DNA from: DAIRVC01 sp036803025
Lineage (GTDB): Bacteria; Chloroflexota; Anaerolineae; Anaerolineales; E44-bin32
Length of the DNA stretch: 39,196 nucleotides
Reading direction: 5' to 3'
Assembly (NCBI GenBank): GCA_036803025.1
Contig: DAIRVC010000008.1
Location: forward strand, 1 to 39,196
Shown here: positions 8,204 to 15,736 of the stretch, piece after piece
Layout: each line of letters starts with the position of its first letter
Position numbering within the stretch: the first letter of the stretch is position 1
Translations under genes and position numbers: made by a program
The notes under the pieces: generated by a model
Told to the model about the DNA's origin: nothing
What the model saw: the letters and a program-made list of their open reading frames with translations, nothing else
The model's database searches: none

Positions 8204-8848
8204 TCAGGCTCCCCCTTCCACGGGCAGGATCTCCACCGTCACCGGGCTCAGCCGGCGGAAGCGCTCGGCATCCTCGGGTTCCCCGGCGACGCCGGCGCCG
8301 AAGTGCATCGGCACAACGACCCGGGCGCGCAGATCCCCGGCTGCCTGAGCGGCCTCCTCCGCGGTCATCGTGTACACCCCGCTGACCGGCAAGAGCGCCA
8401 CGTCGCAGACCAGCCCCTTCATCTCCGGAATGCGGTCGGTGTCCCCCGCAAAGTACAGGCTCTCGTCGCCCAGCGTCAGGAGATATCCGACGTGGCCGGA
8501 CTCCTTGGGGTGGAACTTCGTGCCGATGTTGTAGGCCGGCAGCGCCCTGATCTTCACCCCGGCGGCCGTCGTTTCCTCGCCGGGGCGTAGGACGGTCACG
8601 GGCGCCGCCAGCTTCGCCGCCGCTGAAGCGTTGGCGATGACGACCGTCCCCGGCTTGCGCAGCCGGTCGACGTCTTCCGGCGAGCAGTGATCGTAGTGGT
8701 CGTGGCTGATCAGGATCACATCGGCGGCCGGCGCCCCCGGCGCGAGCTTCCACGGGTCCAGGTAGACAACCGCCGGCCTGTCGATCCGGAAGCTGTCGTG
8801 GCCCAGCCAATGCAGATGCTCAAGCAGTCTCGGTCGCTGTGTGCCCAT
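8204..8848 (-). CDS. Metallo-beta-lactamase-fold hydrolase, UlaG-like
   Basis: A 214-residue cytoplasmic metallo-hydrolase with the metal motif H49-D-H-Y-D-H54 preceded by a hydrophobic strand (DVILISHDHYDH). YFAGDTDRIPEM supplies the bridging Asp, and PMHFG lies near the C-terminus. The domain order and absence of an RNA-processing beta-CASP insert fit the UlaG-like (L-ascorbate-6-phosphate lactonase related) group; the substrate is unknown. ATG 8848 follows GAGGAGGGG. It begins 11 bases after the stop of the DNPH1-like gene, so both form one operon. Confidence 0.8.
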   Translation of the reverse strand: MGTQRPRLLEHLHWLGHDSFRIDRPAVVYLDPWKLAPGAPAADVILISHDHYDHCSPEDVDRLRKPGTVVIANASAAAKLAAPVTVLRPGEETTAAGVKIRALPAYNIGTKFHPKESGHVGYLLTLGDESLYFAGDTDRIPEMKGLVCDVALLPVSGVYTMTAEEAAQAAGDLRARVVVPMHFGAGVAGEPEDAERFRRLSPVTVEILPVEGGA

Positions 8849-8859
8849 GGCGCCCCTCC

Positions 8860-9279
8860 TCAGGCGATCCCGCCCAGAAACTGATCGACGATTGACAGGA
8901 CGCCCGCCCCATCCGAATAGGCGCGGACCTGCAATCCAGGGGAGTCATTGCCGGTGATCATCTTGGAGACGCGCGCCCCTTGCCGGAAGCAGCACAGTAC
9001 CGGCTTGCCGTGCTGTAGGGCGTAGGCGATCTCATATCCAACCCCGTGCGACGGTGTGCTCACTTCGGCCACCAGGGCGTCGCAGGCGCGGATCCATTCC
9101 ACGTCGCGCTGGTAGATCTCGGCCGGGTCGACCACCTTCTCCAGGTCCATGACATTATGGTGCGCCAGGTGGGCGGTCGGGACCTCATGCCCACCCTCGA
9201 CCAGGTGGGTGACGATGGCCGCGTACATCGCCTGGTCCTGGCGCCCGCCGGTCAGGGAACAGGAAAAGTAGACGTTCAT
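8860..9279 (-). CDS. DNPH1/Rcl-like 2'-deoxynucleoside 5'-phosphate N-hydrolase
   Basis: A 139-residue protein of the nucleoside deoxyribosyltransferase fold. It closely follows the Rcl/DNPH1 pattern: YFSCSLTGGRQD at the N-terminus, IYQRDVEWIRACDALVAEVS, then SHGVGYE81-83 with the catalytic Glu position, GKPVLCCFR, and the VSKMITG segment. The family cleaves the base from deoxynucleoside monophosphates, removing unwanted dNMPs. ATG 9279 (MNVYFS) matches family N-termini; the longer open frame upstream is ignored. A GGAGGCGCAGG lies upstream. It is probably the first gene of an operon with the UlaG-like hydrolase. Confidence 0.8.
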   Translation of the reverse strand: MNVYFSCSLTGGRQDQAMYAAIVTHLVEGGHEVPTAHLAHHNVMDLEKVVDPAEIYQRDVEWIRACDALVAEVSTPSHGVGYEIAYALQHGKPVLCCFRQGARVSKMITGNDSPGLQVRAYSDGAGVLSIVDQFLGGIA

Positions 9280-9321
9280 GTCGACCTGCGCCTCCGGCGG
9301 CCGGCCTGCCGCCTGATTCCC

Positions 9322-9350
9322 TTGACATGCCTTGGGGCGCATGATACCAT
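9322..9350 (+). promoter_or_regulatory. Promoter of the cold-shock gene (TTGACA-17-TACCAT)
   Basis: A perfect -35 hexamer TTGACA at 9322-9327 and a TACCAT -10 at 9345-9350 are separated by 17 bases. Transcription would start near 9357 and give a 5' leader of about 125 bases before the csp ATG. Confidence 0.65.
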
Positions 9351-9392
9351 GCCGCCCGTGCAGGACGCAGTCTGAGTACGGGACAAGGGGCC

Positions 9393-9427
9393 AACCGCCC
9401 GGGTAACTCACCAGGCGGTTTTGTGTT
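9393..9427 (+). terminator. Terminator-like hairpin in the csp leader (attenuator or end of a small RNA)
   Basis: AACCGCC at 9393-9399 pairs with GGCGGTT at 9414-9420 across a 14-base loop, and the T-rich TTTTGTGTT follows. RNA begun at the 9322-9350 promoter would meet this hairpin after about 65 bases. It could act as a conditional attenuator of csp or as the 3' end of a short non-coding RNA. Confidence 0.5.
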
Positions 9428-9480
9428 CCCTGGTCAGGCTGTGGCCGAGCAAGACACTGCCACAGGAGGCACGTACGACC

Positions 9481-9690
9481 ATGTCAGAAAGAATGCGCGG
9501 CACGGTGAAGTGGTTCAACTCGGTGAAGGGCTACGGCTTCATCGGGCGCGAGAATGGCGACGACGTCTTCGTCCATTTCTCGGCGATCCAGATGGATGGG
9601 TACCGTAAGCTGGAAGAAGGCCAGCAGGTCGAGTTCAGCGTTGAATCCGGCCCCAAGGGCCTTCAGGCGGCCAACGTTACCGTCGTTTAG
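9481..9690 (+). CDS. Cold-shock domain protein (CspA family)
   Basis: A 69-residue single-domain RNA/ssDNA-binding protein. Both RNP motifs are present, as KGYGFI (RNP1) and VFVHFSAI (RNP2), after the start GTVKWFNSVKG. The length is exactly that of CspA-type chaperones, which melt RNA structure and help translation in the cold. ATG 9481 follows AGGAGG (9464-9469). It is a single-gene unit with its own promoter, a structured leader and a downstream terminator. Confidence 0.95.
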   Translation: MSERMRGTVKWFNSVKGYGFIGRENGDDVFVHFSAIQMDGYRKLEEGQQVEFSVESGPKGLQAANVTVV

Positions 9691-9716
9691 CACCCTGCGA
9701 CAATTCGCCCATACAC

Positions 9717-9748
9717 AACGCCCCGAGCCCGTCGGGGCGTTGTTCTTT
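9717..9748 (+). terminator. Rho-independent terminator of csp
   Basis: A 10-bp stem (9717-9726 with 9732-9741), a five-base loop GCCCG and a following GTTCTTTT tail make a standard intrinsic terminator 26 bases after the csp stop. Confidence 0.8.
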
Positions 9749-9785
9749 TCCGGCGCGGGGAGTTGGAGCGGGGCCGGGGCAGGCT

Positions 9786-9814
9786 TTGCCCGCCTTTCGA
9801 AGGCGTGCTATGAT
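9786..9814 (+). promoter_or_regulatory. Promoter of the GAF gene (TTGCCC-17-TATGAT)
   Basis: TTGCCC at 9786-9791 and TATGAT at 9809-9814 are separated by 17 bases. Transcription should start near 9821, giving a leader of only about nine bases before ATG 9830. Confidence 0.65.
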
Positions 9815-9829
9815 GGGCCTGCCGCGGAG

Positions 9830-10453
9830 ATGCGCATGGACACCCGAGACCCGGTTCGCTTCCTCCAGGCCGAAGTCGCCCGGCTGCGCGATGAGAATCG
9901 CGATCTGAAAGAAGAGCTGGGTATCCTGCGCGCCTCGGTACGCGGACTGGCGTCGCTGCAGGATCTAATTCAACGCCTGCAGCCGCGCGCCAACGTCATG
10001 TCCCTGCTCGACGATCTTCTGGCGGCCGCGCTGGCCGTGCTCGATGCGCAGGACGGCTCGCTGCTGCTGGTCGACGACGACTCCGGCGAGCTCGTCTTCG
10101 CCGTCGTCCACGGCCAGGCGCGCAATCGGCTGACCGGCTACCGCCTGCCGCCCGGCCAGGGCATCGCCGGCTGGGTGGTTGCCAGCAAGAAACCGCACAT
10201 CGTCGAGGACGCGCGCCACGACCCGCGTTTCTCCCCACTGGTCGACGACACCTTCGATTTTCGCACGCAGTCGCTGGCTTGCGTCCCCCTCCTCGACGGC
10301 GGCCGGGTGCTGGGCGTGATCGAAGCCCTCAACAAGGCCTCCGGCCGCGAGTTCAGCCTCGAAGACCACGACCTGCTGGTCGTGGTCGCCCAACTGGTCT
10401 CCCTGGCCATCCTGCGCGCCGAGGCTTATACCGAAGCCGGCAGCGGCGGCTGA
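9830..10453 (+). CDS. Coiled-coil plus GAF-domain protein
   Basis: A 207-residue cytoplasmic protein. The N-terminus (about 8-50) is a charged heptad-type coiled coil (FLQAEVARLRDENRDLKEELGIL), and the rest is one GAF domain (about 55-200; motifs GQGIAGWVVASKKPHIVEDARHD and LACVPLLDGGRVLGVIEALN). GAF domains bind small ligands or act in dimeric signalling. No output domain is attached, so it probably works through a partner protein. ATG 9830 (or 9836) lies directly downstream of a clear promoter. It is a single gene closed by a terminator. Confidence 0.8.
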   Translation: MRMDTRDPVRFLQAEVARLRDENRDLKEELGILRASVRGLASLQDLIQRLQPRANVMSLLDDLLAAALAVLDAQDGSLLLVDDDSGELVFAVVHGQARNRLTGYRLPPGQGIAGWVVASKKPHIVEDARHDPRFSPLVDDTFDFRTQSLACVPLLDGGRVLGVIEALNKASGREFSLEDHDLLVVVAQLVSLAILRAEAYTEAGSGG

Positions 10454-10483
10454 TCCCGTTGCGGGCAGCACTTGGCGGGACTC

Positions 10484-10517
10484 AAGCTCCCGGCCTTGGG
10501 CCGGGAGCTTCTTGTTT
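10484..10517 (+). terminator. Rho-independent terminator of the GAF gene
   Basis: An 11-bp GC-rich stem (AAGCTCCCGGC at 10484-10494 with 10500-10510) around a five-base loop, followed by CTTGTTT. It lies 30 bases after the GAF-gene stop and just before the convergent pheT end. Confidence 0.8.
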
Positions 10518-10562
10518 CCAGGTCGCGGCGGCGGGCCGCCGTGATCGGAAGCGCCCCGTCGG

Positions 10563-13103
10563 CTAGGCGCGCAGGCGGGCGCCGAGCTCGGCCTCCAGTT
10601 GGTGCACGATCCTGGCGCGCACACGGGCCACCTCCTCGTCGGTCAGCGTCTTGTCCTGCGCCTGATACGTGATCGCGTAGGCCAGGCTCTTCTGGCCGGC
10701 GCCGATTTGCTCACCCTGGTACAGGTCAAACAGTCGCACCTCGCTGACCAGCGCTCCGCCCGCTCGGCGGATCAACCCCTCGATGCTCGCGGCCGGAACC
10801 CGCTCATCGACCACCACGGCCAGGTCCTCCAGCACAGGCGGGAAGGCCGGCGCCGGGACCACGGTCCGCTGCTGCGGCATGGCGCCCAGCAGGGCTTCCA
10901 CATCCAGGTCGGCCGCCAGGAGGGGGAATTCGGGGAAGTCATACCGCTCGCGCACCAGCGGATGGACCTCCCCCAGAATCCCAACCGGCCGGCCGTCGAC
11001 CGACAGCCGGGCCGCCTTGCCCGGGTGGAAGGACGGGTGTTCGACCGGCTCATACTGCCCGGACGGGAGGTGCAGATCGGCGAGCAGGCCCTCGACCACC
11101 CCCTTGATATCGAAGAAATCCATCGCCGAGAGATCGGCGCCCTGCCAGGCCGGCAGGTGGCGCGGGCCGCACAACGTGATCGCCAAGCGGCGCGGCTCAT
11201 CGGGCAGAACGCCGTCCTCGCCCGCCAGATAGACCGGACCGATCTCGAACAGGGCCATCCGCTCGCGCACACGCGCGTTTCGCTCGACGACCTCGAACAG
11301 GCCGGCCAGCAGGCTCTGCCGCATCACCACCCGATCGGCGGTGATGGGATTGGCCAGTTGAATGTAGGGCAGCCCCGCCTCCGAGGTCCCCGGCGCCAGT
11401 CGACGCGCCTCGCGCTCGGGCGAGGTCAGTCGGTAAGTGACCACCTCCTGCAACCCCAGACCGGCCAGAAGATCGCGCAGGCGTTCCTCGGCTTCCAGCT
11501 CGGCGTTGCCGATTTGGGGCGGCAGGCGGTCGGCGACCTGCGTTTCCGGGATTCGATCGTAGCCATACAGTCGGGCGATCTCCTCCAACAGGTCGGCCTT
11601 GCCCACCACACCGGCGCCGATGTCCAGGCGGTGGTCCGGCGGGATGGCGCTCAGGCGCTCACCCTGAACGGCCACCTCGAACTGCAGCCGACGCAGCATG
11701 TCGGCGATGGCCGTCGCCTCCAGATGAACGCCCAGGCCGCGCTCGACCTCCTCGGTCGTCACCTCGACCTGCGGGGCCGCGGGCGGAAGGGGGTACTCGT
11801 CGACCAGCCCCTCGGCGATCCGACCGCCGGCCAGCGACTGCATCAGCCGCAGACCGCGCCGCACGCCCCGCTCGGCCATGGCCGGATGCACGCCGCGCGA
11901 GAAGCGGTAGGCGGCTTCCGAAACCAGCCGCTGCGCGGCCACCGTGCGTCGGATATTGATGAAGTGCCAGGCGGCTCCTTCAAGGAGCACACTCACGGTC
12001 TTCTCACTCACCTCCGACTCGGAACCGCCCATGACGCCAGCGATCGAGAGCGCGCCCTGCTCGTCGGTCACCAGGACCGTGAAGTCGTCCAGCGCGCGAT
12101 CTGCTCCATCGAGCGTCGTCAGGCGCTCTCCCGCCCGGGGCAGCCGCGTGATGATGTGCGGCGCCTTGCCGCCCGCCCGGCGCACCAGGACGTCGTAGTC
12201 GAAGGCGTGCAGCGGCTGGCCGATCTCGAGCATGACGTAGTTGGTCGCGTCGACGATGTTGTTGATCGGACGCATGCCCGCCAGCCGCAGCCGGCGCTGC
12301 AGCCAATACGGGCTGGGCCGGATGGCGACGTCTTCGATCAGGCCGAGCACGAAACGCGGGTTGAGCTCGGGGTTCTCAATGCTCACCGCCGCCCGGCCGC
12401 CGATTGGGGCCCCGCCCCACGGCACCTGGTAGTCCGGTTCGCGCAGCTGCGCGCCCGTCAGCGCGGCCACCTCGCGCGCCACCCCCAGGATGTTGGCGTT
12501 GCGGGCCATGTTCGGATTGATGGCGATGTCGAAGACCGCATCACCCATGTATTCTGCCAGCGGCATGCCTGCGGGCGCGTCGGCATCCAGCAGGATCACG
12601 CCCTCGTGATCGTCGGAAATACCCAGCTCCTTCTCGGAGCAGGCCATCGAGAACGACTCGACCCCGCGGATCTTGGTCCGTTTGAGGGTTATGACCTCCC
12701 AACCCGCTTTGTGCCCGTCATACAGACGCGCGCCCTCGCGCGCGTAGGCCACCTTGAGCGGCGGGTCCAGTGGACCTTGACCCTTGTAGGGGAACAGGTT
12801 GGGTGCGCCGGTCAGGACGGTGATTTCGCCCTGACCGTCGTTCAAGCGGCAGAGGACCAGTCGGTCAGCGGCCGGGTGAGGCATGACCTCCAGCACCGAG
12901 CCGACGACGAACTTGTCCCGATCCCAGGCCAGGCCGCTGACGCTTGTGCCCGGCGCGCGGCCGGCCGGCGCTGAAGGCACTGGCAGCCCAACGAACCTGA
13001 GCGCCTCGACCTCCAGCCCGGCCAGCGTCAGTTTTCGGGCGAGCTCCTCGGCCGGCAGATCGGTCTCGACGAATTCCCTCAGCCAGGAAAGTGGCACCAG
13101 CAT
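10563..13103 (-). CDS. pheT: Phenylalanine--tRNA ligase beta subunit
   Basis: The 846-residue large subunit of the (alpha-beta)2 phenylalanyl-tRNA synthetase; the length is typical (about 800). The N-terminus LVPLSWLREFVE is that of PheT. It is followed by the EMAP/tRNA-binding domain (about 45-165), the B3/4 editing region (about 210-390), the B5 domain (about 400-480), the catalytic-like core and the C-terminal FDX-ACB anticodon-binding domain (about 750-846; LAVVVDERVPA...). The tRNA-binding domain has a small insert (SAPAGRAPGTSVSG, about 46-60). It is the last gene of the T-box-controlled operon pheS-X-pheT, 26 bases after the small gene. Confidence 0.97.
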   Translation of the reverse strand: MLVPLSWLREFVETDLPAEELARKLTLAGLEVEALRFVGLPVPSAPAGRAPGTSVSGLAWDRDKFVVGSVLEVMPHPAADRLVLCRLNDGQGEITVLTGAPNLFPYKGQGPLDPPLKVAYAREGARLYDGHKAGWEVITLKRTKIRGVESFSMACSEKELGISDDHEGVILLDADAPAGMPLAEYMGDAVFDIAINPNMARNANILGVAREVAALTGAQLREPDYQVPWGGAPIGGRAAVSIENPELNPRFVLGLIEDVAIRPSPYWLQRRLRLAGMRPINNIVDATNYVMLEIGQPLHAFDYDVLVRRAGGKAPHIITRLPRAGERLTTLDGADRALDDFTVLVTDEQGALSIAGVMGGSESEVSEKTVSVLLEGAAWHFINIRRTVAAQRLVSEAAYRFSRGVHPAMAERGVRRGLRLMQSLAGGRIAEGLVDEYPLPPAAPQVEVTTEEVERGLGVHLEATAIADMLRRLQFEVAVQGERLSAIPPDHRLDIGAGVVGKADLLEEIARLYGYDRIPETQVADRLPPQIGNAELEAEERLRDLLAGLGLQEVVTYRLTSPEREARRLAPGTSEAGLPYIQLANPITADRVVMRQSLLAGLFEVVERNARVRERMALFEIGPVYLAGEDGVLPDEPRRLAITLCGPRHLPAWQGADLSAMDFFDIKGVVEGLLADLHLPSGQYEPVEHPSFHPGKAARLSVDGRPVGILGEVHPLVRERYDFPEFPLLAADLDVEALLGAMPQQRTVVPAPAFPPVLEDLAVVVDERVPAASIEGLIRRAGGALVSEVRLFDLYQGEQIGAGQKSLAYAITYQAQDKTLTDEEVARVRARIVHQLEAELGARLRA

Positions 13104-13129
13104 CTGTTCACCCTCGCGATCCCTGCGGG

Positions 13130-13489
13130 TCAGGCCTGGTCATCAGGCTTATCAGCCAGGCCGGCAGCCGCCTTCTCGATTTCAGAATTGATCATCCGCA
13201 GCGCCTTGATCAGCTCCTCGCGGATCTTGGTCTCCATCTCACCGCTGCGCACACGGCTTTCGATGTTGTGCAGGTCCGCTTTGAGCTGCTGCCCGGTCGG
13301 GCTCTCGGCAAAGTCCTGAGCGGCATCCTTGAGGGAGGCGGCGATATCAGCCAGGCCGGTCTCGATGTCTTGTTGCAGGCGCTGGCGCTCGTCACTCTCC
13401 CACGTGCTGCGGAAGGCCTTCTTCAGGTTCTCTCCCAGTTTCCGGAATTCGTCCGCCAGGTCGGCGGGCGGCCTCTGTGACGGGTCCAT
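13130..13489 (-). CDS. Small helical protein inserted between pheS and pheT
   Basis: A 119-residue, highly charged, nearly all-helical protein with heptad-like spacing (ADEFRKLGENLKKAF; ETGLADIAASLKDAAQDF; KIREELIKALRMINSEIEKA). It has no cysteine, signal peptide or membrane segment. AGGAGG precedes ATG 13489. It starts 18 bases after pheS stops and ends 26 before pheT, so it shares their T-box control. The function is unknown. A structural or regulatory partner of the synthetase, or an unrelated passenger, are both possible. Confidence 0.75.
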   Translation of the reverse strand: MDPSQRPPADLADEFRKLGENLKKAFRSTWESDERQRLQQDIETGLADIAASLKDAAQDFAESPTGQQLKADLHNIESRVRSGEMETKIREELIKALRMINSEIEKAAAGLADKPDDQA

Positions 13490-13507
13490 GAGATCCTCCT
13501 TTGGTGA

Positions 13508-14533
13508 TCAGAACTGCTCGAGAAAGCGCAGGTCGTTCGCCCAAAAGCTGCGGATGTGTTCGATTTGGTGCTTGAGCATCGTCAATCGTTCCGGCCCCAT
13601 GCCGAAGGCGAAACCGCTGAACCGCTCCGGGTCGTAGCCGCCGTTGGCCAGCACCGTCGGGTGGACCATGCCGCTCCCGAGGACTTCCAACCAGCCGGTG
13701 TTCTTGCACACCTTGCAGCCCGCGCCGCTGCAGACGAAACACTCGATATCCATCTCGGCCGACGGTTCGGTGAAAGGGAAGTGGCCGGCCCGGAAGCGCG
13801 TCCTCACCGTCTGGCTGAAGAGGCGGCGAGCGAACGAGGTCAAAGTTCCTTTCAGATCGGCGAACGTGATCCGCTCGCCGACCGCCAGGCCCTCGACCTG
13901 ATTGAATTGGATCTCGTGCGAGGCGTCCTGCTGCTCGTAGCGGTAGCACATCCCCGGCAGCACGACGCGGATCGGCTGCGGCGCACGCTCGCGCATGATG
14001 TGGATCTGCCCGGGCGAGGTGTGCGTGCGCAGGATCACACCCGGCTGCGTGGTGAAGAACGTGTCCCATTGGTCGCGCGCCGGGTGATAGGGCGGCATGT
14101 TCAGCAGTTCGAAGTTGTACTCGTCGGTCTCGACATCACGCGAGCGGTACACCTGAAACCCCATCTCGGCCCAGATGGCGATCACGCGTCGCAGCATCTG
14201 CGTGGCGGGGTGCAGGCGGCCGCGTGCCACCGGTCGCCCCGGCAAGCTGACGTCGAGGCGCTCCTCACGCAAGGACCTATCCAGCGCCCGCGCTCGCAGC
14301 GCGCCCAGCCGCGCTTCGTAAGCGCCCTCCAGCGCGGTCTTGACCTCATTGGCACGCCGCCCGACAGCCGGGCGCTCCTCCTTGGCCAGCTCCCGCAGGC
14401 CGTCCAGGATCGACCCCAGCGCCGCAGAGCGGCCCAGGTGCTTCACCTTCCAGGATTGCAGCGCGGCTTCGTCCTCGACGGACTGCAGCTCGCTGCGCGC
14501 CTCGGCCTCGATGTTGTTCAGTCGGTCGAGCAT
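13508..14533 (-). CDS. pheS: Phenylalanine--tRNA ligase alpha subunit
   Basis: The 341-residue catalytic subunit. It has an N-terminal coiled-coil tRNA-binding arm (about 1-95), then the class II core: motif 2 around CYRYEQQDASHEIQFNQVEGL, the cysteine-rich ECFVCSGAGCKVCKNTGWLEV loop seen in bacterial PheS, and motif 3 GFAFGMGPERLTML near the C-terminus. It is first in the operon and is preceded on the same strand by a full T-box leader. ATG 14533 follows GGAGGCAGG (TAGGAGGCAGGATG). Confidence 0.97.
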   Translation of the reverse strand: MLDRLNNIEAEARSELQSVEDEAALQSWKVKHLGRSAALGSILDGLRELAKEERPAVGRRANEVKTALEGAYEARLGALRARALDRSLREERLDVSLPGRPVARGRLHPATQMLRRVIAIWAEMGFQVYRSRDVETDEYNFELLNMPPYHPARDQWDTFFTTQPGVILRTHTSPGQIHIMRERAPQPIRVVLPGMCYRYEQQDASHEIQFNQVEGLAVGERITFADLKGTLTSFARRLFSQTVRTRFRAGHFPFTEPSAEMDIECFVCSGAGCKVCKNTGWLEVLGSGMVHPTVLANGGYDPERFSGFAFGMGPERLTMLKHQIEHIRSFWANDLRFLEQF

Positions 14534-14654
14534 CCTGCCTCCTACTCCCTCCGCCGTCGGGGGGAGGGGCGATCATTCGCCAGGATTCCCCCTCACCCTG
14601 CCCTTCGCGCAGCACTTTCGAGCAAAGCGAGGGGGCTCCCTCCGGGAGAGGGTT

Positions 14655-14690
14655 AAGAAGAAACCTCCCATCCCTGGAAGGGACGGGAGG
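14655..14690 (-). terminator. Conditional terminator of the pheS T-box
   Basis: On the minus strand an 11-bp stem (14690-14680 with 14674-14664, one G-T pair) and a five-base loop are followed by TTTCTTCTT. It lies directly after the T-box sequence, so its 5' arm competes with the antiterminator fold. Uncharged tRNA-Phe should prevent it forming. Confidence 0.85.
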
Positions 14691-14940
14691 GGCTCCCGCG
14701 GTACCACCCTTCTTGGCCGTGCCCGGCCCACTCCACCCCGACAGCCGCTGCGGCGATCGAGTCCCCTGGCTAACGGTGGGGATCCGGCCCGAACTACTGG
14801 CCCCATGGGGGCGTTCCCTCGGGCGGCTCGGGAGGGAACTTCCGCCAGCCTCCGTCGAGCCGGGGTCGCAGTCAAGCCCCGGCCTCCCTGTCGACGTCCG
14901 CCGGCCTACTTTCCTCCGTCATGGCCTTTGGTCTATGGTT
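14655..14940 (-). ncRNA. T-box riboswitch (tRNA-Phe-responsive) of pheS
   Basis: A leader of about 285 bases on the minus strand with the standard T-box parts in order. Stem I starts with GGAGG (14917-14913) followed by AAAGTAG, the K-turn-like element, and carries a distal GGCCGGGG...TGCGA...CCCCGG arm. The closing CCTCC (14835-14831) follows a GGAAG loop. The candidate specifier is UUC (14838-14836), a Phe codon read by anticodon GAA. The T-box core AGGGTGGTACCGCG, complementary to the tRNA acceptor end, lies at 14710-14697, directly before the terminator. The specifier assignment rests on my manual fold and is less certain than the T-box itself. Confidence 0.88.
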
Positions 14941-14946
14941 TCGTGT

Positions 14947-14974
14947 ATTATCCTCCAAACGAGGCGCCTGTCAA
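14947..14974 (-). promoter_or_regulatory. Promoter of the pheS operon (TTGACA-16-GATAAT)
   Basis: On the minus strand a perfect TTGACA (14974-14969) and GATAAT (14952-14947) are separated by 16 bases. Transcription would start near 14940, just before Stem I of the T-box. Confidence 0.75.
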
Positions 14975-15016
14975 CGCCCGTACCCGCCCTGCCAGCCGGC
15001 GACGCTCGAGACCCGG

Positions 15017-15688
15017 ATGCCCGCCGTCGTACATACCCTGCCCCTCATGCTCAGCTGCGCCTATCTGGTCGAGGCGCCTTCCGGCCTGGTGCTCATCGAC
15101 GCCGGCTGCCCGGGCGAGGAAGACGCCATCCTGCGGGCGATCGACCGCTTGCGGCCGGGCCGCTTGCAGTTGATCTTCATCACCCACGCGCACTTTGATC
15201 ACTATGGAAGCGCGGCCGCCCTGCGCCGATCGACCGGCGCCCCCATCGCCGTCCATGCCGACGACGCGCAAGCGCTCAGTCACGGAGAGACCCCGGTCGC
15301 CTCTGCCCGTAGCTGGGGACGCGCCGGCCTGGCCGCGCTGCGCCTGTCCGAACGATTCGTCCGCGCGGCGGCCACGCCCCCCGATGTGTGTCTGCAAGAC
15401 GGCCAGACCCTCGACCAAACCGGCCTGCAGGCGGCGGTCCTGCATACCCCCGGGCATACGCTCGGCTCGAGCTGCCTCATCGTCGAAGGCGGCCTGGCCT
15501 TCGCCGGCGATCTGCTCACGACCACCGGGGGCCAGCAGTCCCAACGCTACTTCGCCGTGGATTGGGGGCTCCTGCCGGGCAGCCTGGCCCGCCTGCAGTC
15601 GCAGCATCCTGAGTGGACCTATCCCGGCCACGGTCGCCGCCCGCTCGACGGGCCGGCATTGCAGCGGCTCAGACCCGCGCCGCAGTGA
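15017..15688 (+). CDS. Metallo-beta-lactamase-fold hydrolase
   Basis: A 223-residue MBL-fold protein with T-H57-A-H59-F-D61-H62, then HTPGHTLGSS (third metal His) and AFAGDLL (bridging Asp). The closing YPGHGR supplies the last His. The layout is that of the glyoxalase II/quinolinase-like MBL proteins; the substrate is unknown. The ATG at 15017 is preferred because earlier in-frame starts lie inside the divergent T-box leader. No clear Shine-Dalgarno sequence is seen, so the start is uncertain. Confidence 0.8.
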   Translation: MPAVVHTLPLMLSCAYLVEAPSGLVLIDAGCPGEEDAILRAIDRLRPGRLQLIFITHAHFDHYGSAAALRRSTGAPIAVHADDAQALSHGETPVASARSWGRAGLAALRLSERFVRAAATPPDVCLQDGQTLDQTGLQAAVLHTPGHTLGSSCLIVEGGLAFAGDLLTTTGGQQSQRYFAVDWGLLPGSLARLQSQHPEWTYPGHGRRPLDGPALQRLRPAPQ

Positions 15689-15736
15689 CCGCGGCCGCCG
15701 GGGAAACGTGCGCGCCCGCCCGGCTGAGTCGGCAGC

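Noticed and set aside
10599..12974. Long open frame (about 790 codons) on the plus strand
   Set aside because: It lies wholly antisense to pheT, which is a well-conserved gene; its Gln/His/Arg-rich translation is typical of high-GC shadow frames.
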